From the NCBI GenBank assembly GCA_003611875.1, contig RAYY01000002.1, positions 186,001 through 250,000 on the forward strand: a stretch of DNA of 64,000 nt. The letters are read 5' to 3'. The position numbers were made by a program, and so were the translations under genes. Positions 43,617 to 53,392 of this stretch are shown piece after piece; the first letter of the stretch is position 1; every line of letters begins with the position of its first letter. Origin of the DNA: a bacterium D16-56 (lineage in GTDB: Bacteria; Bacillota; Clostridia; Lachnospirales; Lachnospiraceae). The notes under the pieces are model-generated. The model was not told the origin of the DNA, made no database searches, and worked only from the letters and a program-made list of their open reading frames with translations.

Positions 43617-44351
43617 TCAGGTCTTCCTTAATGTCACATAATATGCATACCGATCCGAACGGTAATAGGACATGGTATACTCCAGCATCCTTCCATTCTC
43701 CATATAGGATCTCCGAATCCGCCGAAGCACCGGCATGGTCTTTGAGATATTCAAATGTTCCCTTACCCATCCCTCCGGCATCATGCAGTCAAAGCATTCT
43801 TCCACATATTCCGGCATAAAGCCCTTCTCCTGAAGAGTTTCATAAACACTGCCAAAATATAGACTGTCATTCAGAATAAACTCACACTCTAGTGCAAAAT
43901 AGGATACAAACAGGACAATGGGATTCCCATCCCCATTGCGAACCCTCTCCAGACGGTATAATTTTGCTCCTGCCTCCACTCCAAACAGGGACGCAAGCTT
44001 TTCATCCGCCTCTGCCAGTTCTATGTGGGCATAGGATGTAGACGGAACGATTCCCCTGTCCTTCATCTCGTCAGTAAAGCTTTTGATCTGGGACAGGTAC
44101 TCCTCAATCCGCTCCTGGTATACCACAACCGTTCCCACCCCCCTTGAACGTTTCACCATCCCGTCCTTCTCCAGCTCCTGTATGGCCTGTCTGGCGGTGA
44201 TCCGGCTGACATTATACATTTTCTGCAGCTCCGTCTCACTTGGGATAATCTCATTATAAAGATAATCCTTACTCACAATCTTTCTCCGCAGTATCTGACT
44301 GATCTGCAAATAAAGCGGCGGGGCTCCGCGGTTCGTATCAAGCTTATCCAT
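43617..44351 (-). CDS. GntR-family transcriptional regulator (HutC/UTRA type)
   Basis: 244 residues: winged helix at about 10-78 (PSETELQKMYNVSRITARQAI, RGVGTVV) and a UTRA ligand-binding domain at about 95-238. UTRA regulators usually sense sugar phosphates or related small molecules, which fits the adjacent pgi and manA genes. Start ATG 44351 follows GGAGG by 5 bp. Confidence 0.9.
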   Translation of the reverse strand: MDKLDTNRGAPPLYLQISQILRRKIVSKDYLYNEIIPSETELQKMYNVSRITARQAIQELEKDGMVKRSRGVGTVVVYQERIEEYLSQIKSFTDEMKDRGIVPSTSYAHIELAEADEKLASLFGVEAGAKLYRLERVRNGDGNPIVLFVSYFALECEFILNDSLYFGSVYETLQEKGFMPEYVEECFDCMMPEGWVREHLNISKTMPVLRRIRRSYMENGRMLEYTMSYYRSDRYAYYVTLRKT

Positions 44352-44370
44352 ACTGGCCTCCTTCTAATGA

Positions 44371-44383
44371 TTATAACAATATA
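44371..44383. promoter_or_regulatory. Operator candidate upstream of the GntR gene
   Basis: TTATAACAATATA, the exact inverse of the site before pgi, just upstream of the regulator start; suggests autoregulation. Confidence 0.5.
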
Positions 44384-44477
44384 ATAATATATCTATATAG
44401 AAAAAGTCAAGTCCGCCACATTATGCGCCGATTTTCAAGAAAAATATGCATTTCTTCGAAGTGAGGATTCCAATGAA

Positions 44478-44665
44478 ATGAAAAAATATATTGGAGACAT
44501 TTCTTTCAAAACACTTAGCTCTACTTTAAAAGAATTAGAAGCAGACCAGTCAGTACACAGAAAAGAATACTCCCAAATTCCGCCAAAGGTAGAATACAGC
44601 CTAACGGAACGTGGTAAATCCTTAATACCAATTCTCGATGGAATGTGCGAATGGGGAGATAAAAA
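44478..44665 (+). pseudogene. HxlR-family regulator, truncated remnant
   Basis: The frame reads the C-terminal two thirds of an HxlR winged-helix domain (FKTLSSTLKELEADQSVHR, PPKVEYSLTERGKSLIPIL, MCEWGD), but the N-terminal helices (metal/redox-sensing Cys region) are missing and the frame then runs into unrelated sequence. No ribosome site. The following 44666-44934 shows only degraded sequence. Confidence 0.75.
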
Positions 44666-44934
44666 CAGTTTCTTAATTGCGGCAAGGCTGTCTGCCATAT
44701 TTGCAATCCCCACTTGCTCCTCTATGATGAAAACCGCTGTACCCGCTGCCAGACCTGTGTCCTGACCTGTTAACTTTTGAACATTTGATTGATACAAATC
44801 CCAACAGCGGGCTTGTTATCCGCCCCCTTACACCTAAACTTGAAACAAAAATATTTTTAATCCGGAAAAAATGAAAGCAGAATTTTTTGCTGGTGGTCTC
44901 TCCGTTTTCTCACCCCATATTCACATATTTCCTG

Positions 44935-46896
44935 TTATTTCTGCTCCTCCACCTCAATCTTGCGAATTCTTCTGGTGCGGATTTCCTCACAGACTTCCCC
45001 TATAAAGCTGTCCAGCGGCTTCTGACCCTCATCACCCAGATAACGGCTTCTCACGGAAACTACGCCATCTTCCTGCTCCTTGGCGCCCACCACCAGCATA
45101 TAAGGTACCCGGTCTAAGCGGGCCTCACGAATCTTATAGCCCATTTTCTCCGAACGCTGGTCTGCCGAGCAGCGGATACCATTGGCTTTCAGCTTTTTTT
45201 CCACCTGAGCCCCATACTCATGGAATTTCTCGGAAATGGGAATGACCCGTACCTGCTCCGGGCACAGCCAGGTGGGGAACAGGCCGGCATATTTCTCAAT
45301 CAGCCATGCCAGCGTTCTCTCATAGCATCCCATAGAGGTTCTGTGGATAATGCAGGGACGCTTCTTGTCACCGTTCTCATCAATATAGTACATGTCAAAC
45401 TGCTCCGCCAGCAGGGCGTCCCACTGGATGGTAATCATGGTGTCTTCCTTGCCATACACGTTTTTGGCATTGATATCCACCTTGGGTCCGTAGAAGGCCG
45501 CCTCTCCCACATCCTCCACAAAAGGAATGTTTAACTCCTGAAGCATGTTGCGGATATGGCCTTCCGTCTCCTCCCACACCTCCGGCTCACCGATATATTT
45601 CTCCGTATTCTCCGGGTCTCGTTTGGACAGATGATAGGTTACATCCTCCTCCACTCCCAGCACCTGCAGACAATGCTGAGCCAGGGCAATACAGTCCTTA
45701 AACTCCTTCACCATCTGATCCGGTCTTACGATCAGGTGTCCCTCAGAAATCGTAAACTGGCGTACCCTGGTCAGACCGTGCATTTCACCGGAATCCTCAT
45801 TGCGGAACAAGGTAGAGGTCTCACCGTAGCGCAGAGGCAGATCACGGTAGCTGTGCTGCTCCGCCTTATACACATAATACTGGAAAGGACAGGTCATGGG
45901 ACGAAGGGCAAATACCTCCTTATCCTTGTCCTCATCTCCCAGCACAAACATCCCTTCCTTATAGTGATCCCAATGACCGGAAATCTTGTACAAATCGCTT
46001 TTGGCCATCAGCGGAGTCTTGGTGCGGACATAGCCCCACTCGTTGTCCTCCAAATCCTCAATCCACCGCTGCAGTTCCTTGATAATAATCACGCCCTTGG
46101 GCATCAGAAGAGGCAGCCCCTGACCGATCACATCTACCGTGGTAAACAATCTCATCTCACGGCCCAGCTTATTGTGATCCCGCTTCTTGGCCTCCTCCAG
46201 CATATGCAGATGTTCTTCCAGCTCCTCCTTGGTGCCGTAAGCTGTTCCGTAGATACGAGCCAGCATCTGATTCTTCTCGCTGCCTCTCCAGTAAGCGCCG
46301 GAGGAGGAAATCAGCTTGAATGCCTTGACTCCCTTGGTGCTCATCAGATGAGGGCCTGCACACAAATCTACCCAATCTCCCTGAGTATAGAAGGAAATCT
46401 CTGCATCCTCAGGAAGATCTTCAATCAGTTCCACCTTATAAGGCTCATTCTTCTCCTTAAAAAATGCAATGGCCTCATCTCTGGACTTGGTGAATCGTTC
46501 AATCCTGGATCCCTTCTTAATGATTTTCTTCATCTCTTTCTCAATGGCATCCAAATCCTCCCTGGAAAAAGGAGCGCTCTCAAAATCATAGTAAAACCCT
46601 GTATCAATGGAAGGCCCAATGGTCACTCTGGCATTGGGGAATAAGGTCTGCACCGCCTCTGCCAGTACATGGGAAGCTGTATGGCGCAGAACAGCCAGTC
46701 CCTTGGCATCTTTTGATGTAAGAATATTCAGCCGGCAGTCATGGTCCAGTATGGTGCGCAGATCTGCTACCTCACCGTTCACCTCACCGGCACATGCCGC
46801 CCGGGCCAGCCCCTCACTGATATCACAGGCAATATCAATGATAGATCTGGCTTCGGAGTATTCCTTCGTTGATCCGTCTTTTAAAGTAATAATCAT
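44935..46896 (-). CDS. thrS: Threonyl-tRNA synthetase
   Basis: 653 residues: TGS domain (MIITLKDGSTKEY), editing domain with HTASH near residue 72 and the later CAGPH, class II catalytic core (RPMTCPFQYYVY zinc/active-site segment, GETSTLFRNE, VRQFTISEGH), and anticodon domain. It charges tRNA-Thr. The ATG at 46896 follows GGGAG; the frame continues open upstream through the azoreductase remnant. No T-box specifier leader with the conserved AGGGTGG element was seen. Confidence 0.95.
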   Translation of the reverse strand: MIITLKDGSTKEYSEARSIIDIACDISEGLARAACAGEVNGEVADLRTILDHDCRLNILTSKDAKGLAVLRHTASHVLAEAVQTLFPNARVTIGPSIDTGFYYDFESAPFSREDLDAIEKEMKKIIKKGSRIERFTKSRDEAIAFFKEKNEPYKVELIEDLPEDAEISFYTQGDWVDLCAGPHLMSTKGVKAFKLISSSGAYWRGSEKNQMLARIYGTAYGTKEELEEHLHMLEEAKKRDHNKLGREMRLFTTVDVIGQGLPLLMPKGVIIIKELQRWIEDLEDNEWGYVRTKTPLMAKSDLYKISGHWDHYKEGMFVLGDEDKDKEVFALRPMTCPFQYYVYKAEQHSYRDLPLRYGETSTLFRNEDSGEMHGLTRVRQFTISEGHLIVRPDQMVKEFKDCIALAQHCLQVLGVEEDVTYHLSKRDPENTEKYIGEPEVWEETEGHIRNMLQELNIPFVEDVGEAAFYGPKVDINAKNVYGKEDTMITIQWDALLAEQFDMYYIDENGDKKRPCIIHRTSMGCYERTLAWLIEKYAGLFPTWLCPEQVRVIPISEKFHEYGAQVEKKLKANGIRCSADQRSEKMGYKIREARLDRVPYMLVVGAKEQEDGVVSVRSRYLGDEGQKPLDSFIGEVCEEIRTRRIRKIEVEEQK

Positions 46897-46899
46897 ATT

Positions 46900-47453
46900 T
46901 CTTTTCTCCCTTTCTGATAAAATTTTTTTAATAAACAAAAGGTCTGCCCCCTCCATATCCAGTCCCTCTGCCTTACAGTATCTCACTTCCGGAATCTGCC
47001 AGAATATCTTTGCCAGAGAATGGAGATAGCCAAATCCGTGGTCCTTCCCGGGAATATATCTGCCAGTGATAGTGACATAGGTCCGTTTCTTCGCCTGACA
47101 CATGGTGCGGTACTGTCCGTTCGCCTGGAATCAAAGGTGATACCCTGTGTACATACCAGCTCCAGGTATGCATGAAGGGCAGCCAAAATACTGTAATTCC
47201 AAAAAGGTGCCGCAATTAATATTTCCTCTGCTTCCCGGAACTGCTTTGCATAATCAAACAGGGAAGCTGCAAAATCATGGCTGGCAGCCCCCTGATTATA
47301 CTGTTACAGATGTTTTCGATCCAGAACACAGACCTCCGGATCACCTATGCCGATTTCCTCCACTGCTCCTTTGTACTGATTCAGAAAATCCTCTGTCAGC
47401 TTCCTGGTACGTGACCCCTCTCGGTAACAGGCATTTATAAACAGTAATCCCAT
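46900..47453 (-). pseudogene. FMN-dependent NADH-azoreductase/quinone reductase, broken
   Basis: Starts at ATG 47453 (GLLFINACYREGSRT, a flavodoxin-fold start), meets an in-frame stop after DRKHL, resumes with ASLFDYAKQFREAEEILIAA and FWNYSILAALHAYLE, then shifts frame before RTYVTITGR. The final part (AEGLDMEGADLLFIKKIL) is in frame with thrS, without a stop between. At least one nonsense and one frameshift mutation. Confidence 0.8.
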
Positions 47454-47454
47454 T

Positions 47455-47850
47455 GTATGAACTCCTATCTTCTTTTATTTTATAAACTATGTTTCCGCTA
47501 TTTTATCACCAAACAGGATTTTACTCAAGGACAAAAAGAAAAGCAAAAAGAATCATCCCTCCAGTATCTTCAAGTCAGCAAAAGCTCATTTAAGCGAATT
47601 CTGCTTTTGCCCGTGAACAATAACAGGCTTTTCAAACGCCGAACCCGATCCTAAATCATGGATTGAACATTTTCAGTTGTTATAAAATCAATCAAGTCCA
47701 AAATTCAAATCAGCATGTTATCAGTGGTATTGATTGGCCAAATTCTGATCGGGGTCATCACATCCTTATTTCCAGCAGTGCAAGGCGACCGTTAAGCCCT
47801 GCATCTCCGACATTATGAGCGACGGCCGGCGACATCGCAGAGAATGCCCG
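47455..47850. other. AT-rich spacer without a gene
   Basis: 396 bp between the azoreductase start and the truncated kinase. A weak hairpin (CAAAAGC/GCTTTTG near 47580-47610) is the only feature; the part near 47690-47850 may derive from rearranged coding sequence. Confidence 0.4.
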
Positions 47851-48969
47851 TCAGACCATGAAGGCTGCTGAGGATGCGGGGAATTTTGTGAACCAGGCCG
47901 GCGCACAGCTGGGAACCTGCCGCAGAGCCTCCATGGAGTTTTCCAGGCAATTGCCTAAAAGCACCGTCATATCTATGGGATCAATACTGCTTCCCTTTAA
48001 AGCCACACTCCAGTTTACCGAAACTTCCTCCTCCCCGGCCTGGGCCAGATAATGCCCCAGAACGCTTTCTACCACCGGGTCGCCGCACAGCTTATATTCC
48101 TCCGGCTGGTCATAAACCGCGCCGTACTTTTTTAAGTAGTCCGCAATCTCTGCCTGTTTGCCCTGGGCGTTGAGAGCTCCTAAAGTGACGATATGGCGAC
48201 GCATATCATGGCGCAGCCGACTCGTCTCCTCTACCCGGCTGCTGATCTGCTGATACTGCATCTGATAACTTTCCAGCTGTCTAAGGGCGGCGTCAATCTC
48301 CTGGAAAAAGATATAGCAGGCAATCATATCCGTCACCGTCATAGCCCCGATGACCACGGACATCTCCGGCTGTATTTCATAAGGCGGATAGTAGGTCGCC
48401 CCGCAGAACAAAAGAAAGACAACGCATATATAGCTTAAGCCCCGCTGTGTCTGCCGTTTATCCAAATCAGGCAGGTTTTCCCGCAGGATATGGCGGAGAA
48501 AATACCACACTAACGGCCAGGTCATTACTGTGGATGCCAAAAGACACAGATCAAAGGTCAGACTTCCGCATTCTGCATTGATCATCTCCAGATAACGCTC
48601 TTTCAGGATCAGGTAAGCAAACACATTGCTCATGGCATTGAGAAGATCGGCGTAATGGAGCATAATCACTGCCACCAGAAGTTTCCGGGTGCCCGGCGTG
48701 CGTACCATGGTTACCCAGAAGAAAAAATAGACAGCCAGCACAGCCGCCAGGGCAAAATCACGGGCAGCAATATTCCGCTGTCCGCTTACGCTGAACACCG
48801 GACTGGCTGCGGCCAGCGCCACACCGGCTAAAAGCATATAAGCTGTCGAAATCAGCCATCCCGTCCTGCGGCTGACGGCCAGTTCCCTGTCCTCAAAAGG
48901 GGTCAGCATCAGCATGGCTATGGGAATGGTCTGAAACCACCTCATCAGGAGAAATAAGGGCTCAATCAT
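47851..48969 (-). pseudogene. AgrC-like GHKL sensor kinase truncated in the ATPase domain
   Basis: 372 residues: six or seven N-terminal membrane segments to about 225, a short coiled linker, the H-box SRLRHDMRRHIVTLGAL, and the N box LLGNCLENSMEALRQV. After that the sequence leaves the family (SCAPAWFTKFPASS) and stops, so the G boxes and the end of the ATPase domain, about 70-80 residues, are missing. The ATG overlaps the stop of the response-regulator remnant by 4 bp. Kinase activity is unlikely. Confidence 0.8.
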
Positions 48970-49124
48970 CTCTCCTCCTTCGCCGCATTCATCTTGCGGA
49001 ACAAAAAATCACTGTAGCGGTTCTGTACCTTTGACCGTTCCCGCCGGCTGATCTTTACAATGGGAAACTGAACCTGCTTCCCACGGCCCACTGACAGCTC
49101 CAGCATCCGTATGGACTGCTTCTG
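48966..49124 (-). pseudogene. LytTR response regulator, 3' fragment
   Basis: 53 codons (with stop) reading QKQSIRMLELSVGRGKQV and then RRERSKVQNRYSDFLFRKMN, the two ends of a LytTR DNA-binding domain with about 50 middle residues deleted. Its stop overlaps the kinase start (ATGA). It is in frame with the 5' fragment at 57184-57558 if the intervening element is removed. Confidence 0.75.
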
Positions 49125-49146
49125 TTGGATAGTTGGAATAGGTGAC
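49125..49146 (+). repeat. Left terminal inverted repeat
   Basis: Begins TTGGATAGT and ends GGTGAC; matches 57162-57183 on the other strand at 17 of 22 positions. Confidence 0.7.
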
Positions 49147-49160
49147 TTAGAAAATATCCA

Positions 49161-49943
49161 TTATTCAAGGGTTTCCAGTGCCCCTATGAATTTGTAATGG
49201 ATAGTAAGTCGTTGAGTTTTCTGCCCGTCAACTTCTACGGGTTCAGAAACAAGAATTTTTTCTATAAGTTGATTGATTATCTTGAAATTGAGTTCCGTTA
49301 TTCCTGCATAACCGCTTATCTGCTCCGCAAACTGCTCAATGGAAGATAACTGCTCTTTGTCTGCTATGGCACTTTTTTCAAGTTCCTTTATCTTGGCTGT
49401 CAGTTCTTCTTGCTCGCTGTCAAATCGTGCCGACAACATCTGAAAACGCTTTTTGGTCAACAGTTCCCTTGTCAAATCCTCGTACAGTTTGGCATACAGG
49501 TTTTCTATTTCCGACACTCGCTGTTTACATTGCCTTAGTTCCTTTTTCTGCTGTTCCTTATCTGCCGACAGTTGGAGATTAAGACGCTCCGCAATTTCCG
49601 TTACCATTGCTTTCCTGTCCGTCAGTGCCTGTCCTGCGTGTTTCTGAATGTCCGCAAGCACAACTTCGTGAACCGTCCTCGCCTCAATGGTGTGTGCCGA
49701 ACAACCCTCTTTCCCAAACTTACGGTATTTGGTACAGCAGTAGAAAGTCTTGTCCAGTACGTTGTTCCGCTTTCTTTTCTGCTCGACTTTGACAAGCATG
49801 GCACTCCCACAATCGGCGCATTTTATAATCCCTCGGAAAATGTTGTCATATCCGCTTGAACTTTCCCCGATAACGGGCGGTCTGCTCTCCAAAATCTTCT
49901 GTATGGAATTTGCTTTGAAGTTGATGCAAGAATATCTAGGCAT
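49161..49943 (-). pseudogene. Large serine recombinase, C-terminal part
   Basis: 260 residues from the zinc-ribbon region onward: FRGIIKCADCGSAMLVKVE, YCCTKYRKFGKEGCSAH, a long coiled coil at about 100-215, and a DUF4368-like tail (INQLIEKILVSEPVEVDGQK). The catalytic resolvase domain and the first recombinase domain are absent, so it is inactive alone. It ends 15 bp inside the left repeat, the normal place for such a gene. Confidence 0.85.
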
Positions 49944-50144
49944 AGATGCTTAATATAGCTACATCCGAAGAAAAAATTTAACATACTTTTAGGACTCCCG
50001 CACTTTATAAGTAAATCAAGATATGTCGCAACATAAGAAAAGAGCCTATATGAAGCCCTTTTCGCGTTATATTATTATCTGTTTTTAACTTTTGGATTAG
50101 ATGTAAGATCACCACCAAACCAATAGAAAACGACATTTTTTTAG

Positions 50145-50173
50145 TTGACGAAGAAGCATTTCCTCCATATAAT
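50145..50173 (+). promoter_or_regulatory. Promoter for the 101-residue gene
   Basis: TTGACG and TATAAT with a 17-bp spacer, about 55 bp before the start at 50229. Confidence 0.65.
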
Positions 50174-50228
50174 TAACCCATACAACCAAATAGCTGATAT
50201 AAAACAAACATGGCAGGAGGATACCCCC

Positions 50229-50534
50229 ATGAAATACACCTTATACCGTTCCTTTGGAAATTTGGATAATGATGTCAGGAAGCACGAGCTGATCGCTGTG
50301 GAATACGGGCCGGATATCAACGCAGTCACAAATGACCTTGTCCGAGACGTAACCGACGACCTGGCTGAAATGCCGGAATATGCTGGATGTGAAACAACTT
50401 CTTTTATTCCAGAACCTGTGCAGCCTTTCCGTAAAGTAAAGTATTACAACTATGTAATGACATGGCAAATAATCCCGCCCAATGCTCCGCAAAATATCCT
50501 CATTGAATACGGTGTTATTGAGGATAATGGATAG
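50229..50534 (+). CDS. Small unknown protein of the mobile element
   Basis: 101 residues, acidic (DNDVRKHELIAVEYGPDINA, VTDDLAEMPEY). No domain recognised, no membrane segment. A strong promoter and AGGAGG before the ATG at 50229 indicate a real gene. It is the only plus-strand gene inside the element. Confidence 0.65.
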   Translation: MKYTLYRSFGNLDNDVRKHELIAVEYGPDINAVTNDLVRDVTDDLAEMPEYAGCETTSFIPEPVQPFRKVKYYNYVMTWQIIPPNAPQNILIEYGVIEDNG

Positions 50535-51185
50535 TGGCAAGTATACACGAATACCACTATCTGATTCAATCGAAAAAGCGAAGCTACCCATAATTTGGTA
50601 TGCCAGCAAGCATATCACCATCAGACTGCGTTAGTGAATTCTGTCTACTATTTCAGCTTTTTCGACTGCGCAGAACTGCTCTTTGGTAATTTGCTTTTAA
50701 GAAGTGAATATGGAATCATCGAAATACGGAAAAAGGCTGTTTCAGCAGTCTTTTTCCCCGTTTTGTTGTCTATTCGTTCTGTTTTTAAAGTTTTGTCTGA
50801 TAGCATGGAGTTTTGCTTGATAGTAGCCGACTTTTTCCTACGAGTATATACTAACAGGCAAAACAGCCTCAGAACAAAAGTTCGCACCCTCATTAATGAA
50901 AAAATGCCCTTAAAAGCACACGAAAATAATGTAACTTTGAATGCTATATAGTGCCGAAAGTGCCGTGTTTTTACGGGCTTTCTCGGCTTTCCGTGTCCGT
51001 ATTTGCCGGGGAAGGAGACACCGTTGGAAGCTAAAGTTATCGCCCCCCCCCAAAATTCCTATCGTTAATAATTGCACCAAAACTCATGCTTGAGTACGTT
51101 ATATCAAATTGTGGTATGCAAGCCAGTAAGACCGTGTTCCGACAAATATCTACACATCTATAAGAAGCACTTTTCTGCAACTATG
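50535..51185. other. Element spacer with hairpins, no convincing gene
   Basis: Contains a terminator-like hairpin (GGAAAAAG...CTTTTTCC, 50728-50757), a long hairpin near 50953-50985 (GCCGAAAG / CTTTCTCGGC), a run of nine C at 51043-51051, and a short start-like segment (GGAG then TTGGAAGCTAAAG) that stops within 15 codons. Probably decayed ICE sequence. Confidence 0.45.
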
Positions 51186-51548
51186 TTATTCCCCATTCCC
51201 TATCTGATTTAGCATCTTTACCAATATTTGAGGAAGCGGCACTCCAAGCCGATTTATATTCTTTAATATAGCAAGCCCTTCATTTGAAATGTAAAACAGA
51301 ATAACTGTCGTCCGAATTGCATAGTTGCTTTCAATGATTGTGCCTGCAATGTTGGAAACAATCACCAAAATAAATATCGCCGCTTTCTTAAACATATTCT
51401 TTAGCAAAAACACATTGGAACGCTTCTCCTCCCCCACGATCACAAGAAGCATTTCTGCTATGTAATTTATTACCATAAATACAATCAGCGCAGAAAGAAA
51501 TTTATCAACCCCTCCCAATAATTGAATAATGTAGTCTGCCATATCCAT
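51186..51548 (-). CDS. Phage/toxin-secretion-type holin
   Basis: 120 residues resembling the holin family of phage and TcdE/UtxA type: IIQLLGGVDKFLSALIVFMVI, then IAEMLLVIVGEEK and two further hydrophobic segments, ending in a polar tail. Such proteins form membrane holes for endolysin or toxin release; no endolysin is next to it. Start ATG 51548 (or 51542) follows AAAGGA. Confidence 0.75.
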   Translation of the reverse strand: MDMADYIIQLLGGVDKFLSALIVFMVINYIAEMLLVIVGEEKRSNVFLLKNMFKKAAIFILVIVSNIAGTIIESNYAIRTTVILFYISNEGLAILKNINRLGVPLPQILVKMLNQIGNGE

Positions 51549-51727
51549 TCCATCCTTTCTCACAATAATCCAAATATCATCTACATGGCCTGTCCATATC
51601 CTGTTTACATACATAAAATAGCCAGAACAAATTATCTGGCAGGGTTTATCCCCTGTCCCAATAATCTGCTCTGGCTATTAGTGACTGTCCTATATGACGC
51701 CCTGTTGCTCAGTCAGCAAACACTACC

Positions 51728-51928
51728 TTATACATTTACCACCATCTTATAAACTTCTCTTTCCTGCAAAGTTGGTTCCGCAGTCATTTTATCATAATCC
51801 ACCAGTAAAAAAGTATGGCAATTGCCACATTGAATAGAGGATTTTCCCGCAGCATCTTCATACGCTACAATCTTCCCCTTTCTACAGCAAGGACATTTGA
51901 TTACCCCTTTGATTTTTATCCCTTCCAT
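51728..51928 (-). CDS. Small zinc-ribbon protein
   Basis: 66 residues with two cysteine pairs (CPCC and CGNC) spaced as a zinc ribbon. Start follows GGAGG 8 bp upstream. It lies 13 bp after the XRE regulator gene and is probably co-transcribed. Function unknown. Confidence 0.65.
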   Translation of the reverse strand: MEGIKIKGVIKCPCCRKGKIVAYEDAAGKSSIQCGNCHTFLLVDYDKMTAEPTLQEREVYKMVVNV

Positions 51929-51941
51929 TCATAACACCTCC

Positions 51942-52952
51942 TCAATTAAATGGCAGTTCTTCGTCAATGCCATCTGGTATGTTCATAAAGCCATCCGCAT
52001 TGTTTCTTTTAGGATTTAAATACCTATCAATCAAACTTTTTGCTGATTCAGATATTACAAAATCTGATTCATGCAATTTGACAGATTTAAAAAGTTCATC
52101 GCATTTTCCTTTCAATGCGTTACTCTTATCATAAAAAGTTGAACATATTAAATCCAAGTCTGTTGTATCATAATTTGAACTATAATTCTCTCCACCTGTA
52201 TAATGATACAGTTCATATCCCTTTTCACCGAATTGATTTTCAAGTGGCAAAAGATAAATTTCGCCTATGCTGGTTTCCGCGGAAAAAATGTCATCCGTAA
52301 GTCCTATTGCCTTTGTTTCATTTGCATACCCGTCTGGAGCGTACTGATACCGCTTTGTTCCATCTAGTCCGCCTTCCTCCGATTCCCTGAAAAATATTCC
52401 TACATAATTTTCTTGTTTATTACCTTGATTGTTCCAATGAATTGTCGCTTCATCAGTCTCCTGCTTCAATTTCTTAAAAAAAGCAATTACATCACACAAA
52501 GATTGGGTAGGAATCTGAAAATCAATATTTAAAAGATCATCGACATTAACTTGAAAAATCGCTGATATTTTCCAAACAATATCCACAGATAATCTTTTCT
52601 TTGAATCCGGATTCACTGTTCTGGAAACATACCCCGCGCTCACGCCTAACAGTTCCTCAAGGTCAGAAATCCGCAGGCCATGCATCTTTAGCAAATAATC
52701 CAGATTACTGCTTAAAAACTTAGAATCGTAATTTTCCTGTGCATTGATAAACTCAGTAATATGTTTTTTCTGCTCCTCTAACTTATGTTCCATCTCCACA
52801 ATTCCGCTCTCTAGTTTAGGTGTTTCTTCATCATCCAATTCCAAATCTAACTGTAACGAACTGATTTTTTTTGTCAGTTCCTCAAAATTCCGTTTTGCCA
52901 GTCCATAGTCTTTAAATGATTTAATCGGATGAACTTTGATTTCTTCATTCAT
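51942..52952 (-). CDS. XRE-family regulator with coiled-coil N-terminus
   Basis: 336 residues. An acidic coiled coil at about 20-75, an XRE helix-turn-helix at about 83-145 (LLKMHGLRISDLEELLGVSAGYVSR region), and a C-terminal part of unknown fold. Start ATG 52952 has GGAGG 7 bp upstream. AATCAAT-like repeats around its promoter suggest self-control. AT-rich, like the rest of the element. Confidence 0.8.
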   Translation of the reverse strand: MNEEIKVHPIKSFKDYGLAKRNFEELTKKISSLQLDLELDDEETPKLESGIVEMEHKLEEQKKHITEFINAQENYDSKFLSSNLDYLLKMHGLRISDLEELLGVSAGYVSRTVNPDSKKRLSVDIVWKISAIFQVNVDDLLNIDFQIPTQSLCDVIAFFKKLKQETDEATIHWNNQGNKQENYVGIFFRESEEGGLDGTKRYQYAPDGYANETKAIGLTDDIFSAETSIGEIYLLPLENQFGEKGYELYHYTGGENYSSNYDTTDLDLICSTFYDKSNALKGKCDELFKSVKLHESDFVISESAKSLIDRYLNPKRNNADGFMNIPDGIDEELPFN

Positions 52953-52983
52953 ACTAATTCCTCCGTCTCGTCCAACTGACCAT

Positions 52984-53012
52984 AGAATATCACAGTCCAT
53001 TTTTATTGTCAA
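52984..53012 (-). promoter_or_regulatory. Promoter of the XRE regulator
   Basis: TTGACA and TATTCT with a 17-bp spacer; AATCAAT/ATTGAC-type repeats lie immediately upstream (53008-53055) and could be operators. The remainder of 53060-53392 has no clear gene. Confidence 0.65.
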
Positions 53013-53247
53013 TAGTTCAAATTGATTATTTTATTGAATTATTGATTGTTCCATTTTTGTCTCTTGACCATTCTTTTCAATAGTCGCAAAACATTCTTTT
53101 ATATCCCCCATATTCAACAGCGTTTTTCCACAAACAGGCGAAACTCTAAACTTTCACGGAAACCCTTATACTATCAGCGGCATCAAAAACGCAAAAAAGA
53201 GAGATCCACCAGCCACTTCGATGAACCCCTCTACGCCCAATAATCTT

Positions 53248-53270
53248 AATAGAAAGCGTAGCTTTCTATT
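53248..53270. terminator. Hairpin downstream of the Rpn nuclease gene
   Basis: AATAGAAAGC and GCTTTCTATT form a perfect 10-bp stem with a 3-base loop; a weak T-rich tract follows on both strands. Confidence 0.45.
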
Positions 53271-53392
53271 GATTTTAAGCCATTCTTCAATACTTTTGCC
53301 TGTTAATACCCAAATTCCTACGGCATCAATTGGAAATAGCCGCCTGTGCCGCTGTTAAATTTTGTTCAGGGATATCAGCACACACCCTCGCA

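Noticed and set aside
45556-46644. A 362-codon open frame on the plus strand
   Set aside because: It lies wholly opposite thrS, has no ribosome site or family similarity and follows thrS codon bias as an antisense shadow.
46897-47850. T-box riboswitch upstream of thrS
   Set aside because: No AGGGTGG-type antiterminator motif was found on the minus strand, and the space is filled by an azoreductase pseudogene.
50595-50951. Plus- and minus-strand frames of about 80-118 codons in the element
   Set aside because: They run through a terminator-like hairpin, lack ribosome sites and show no domain.
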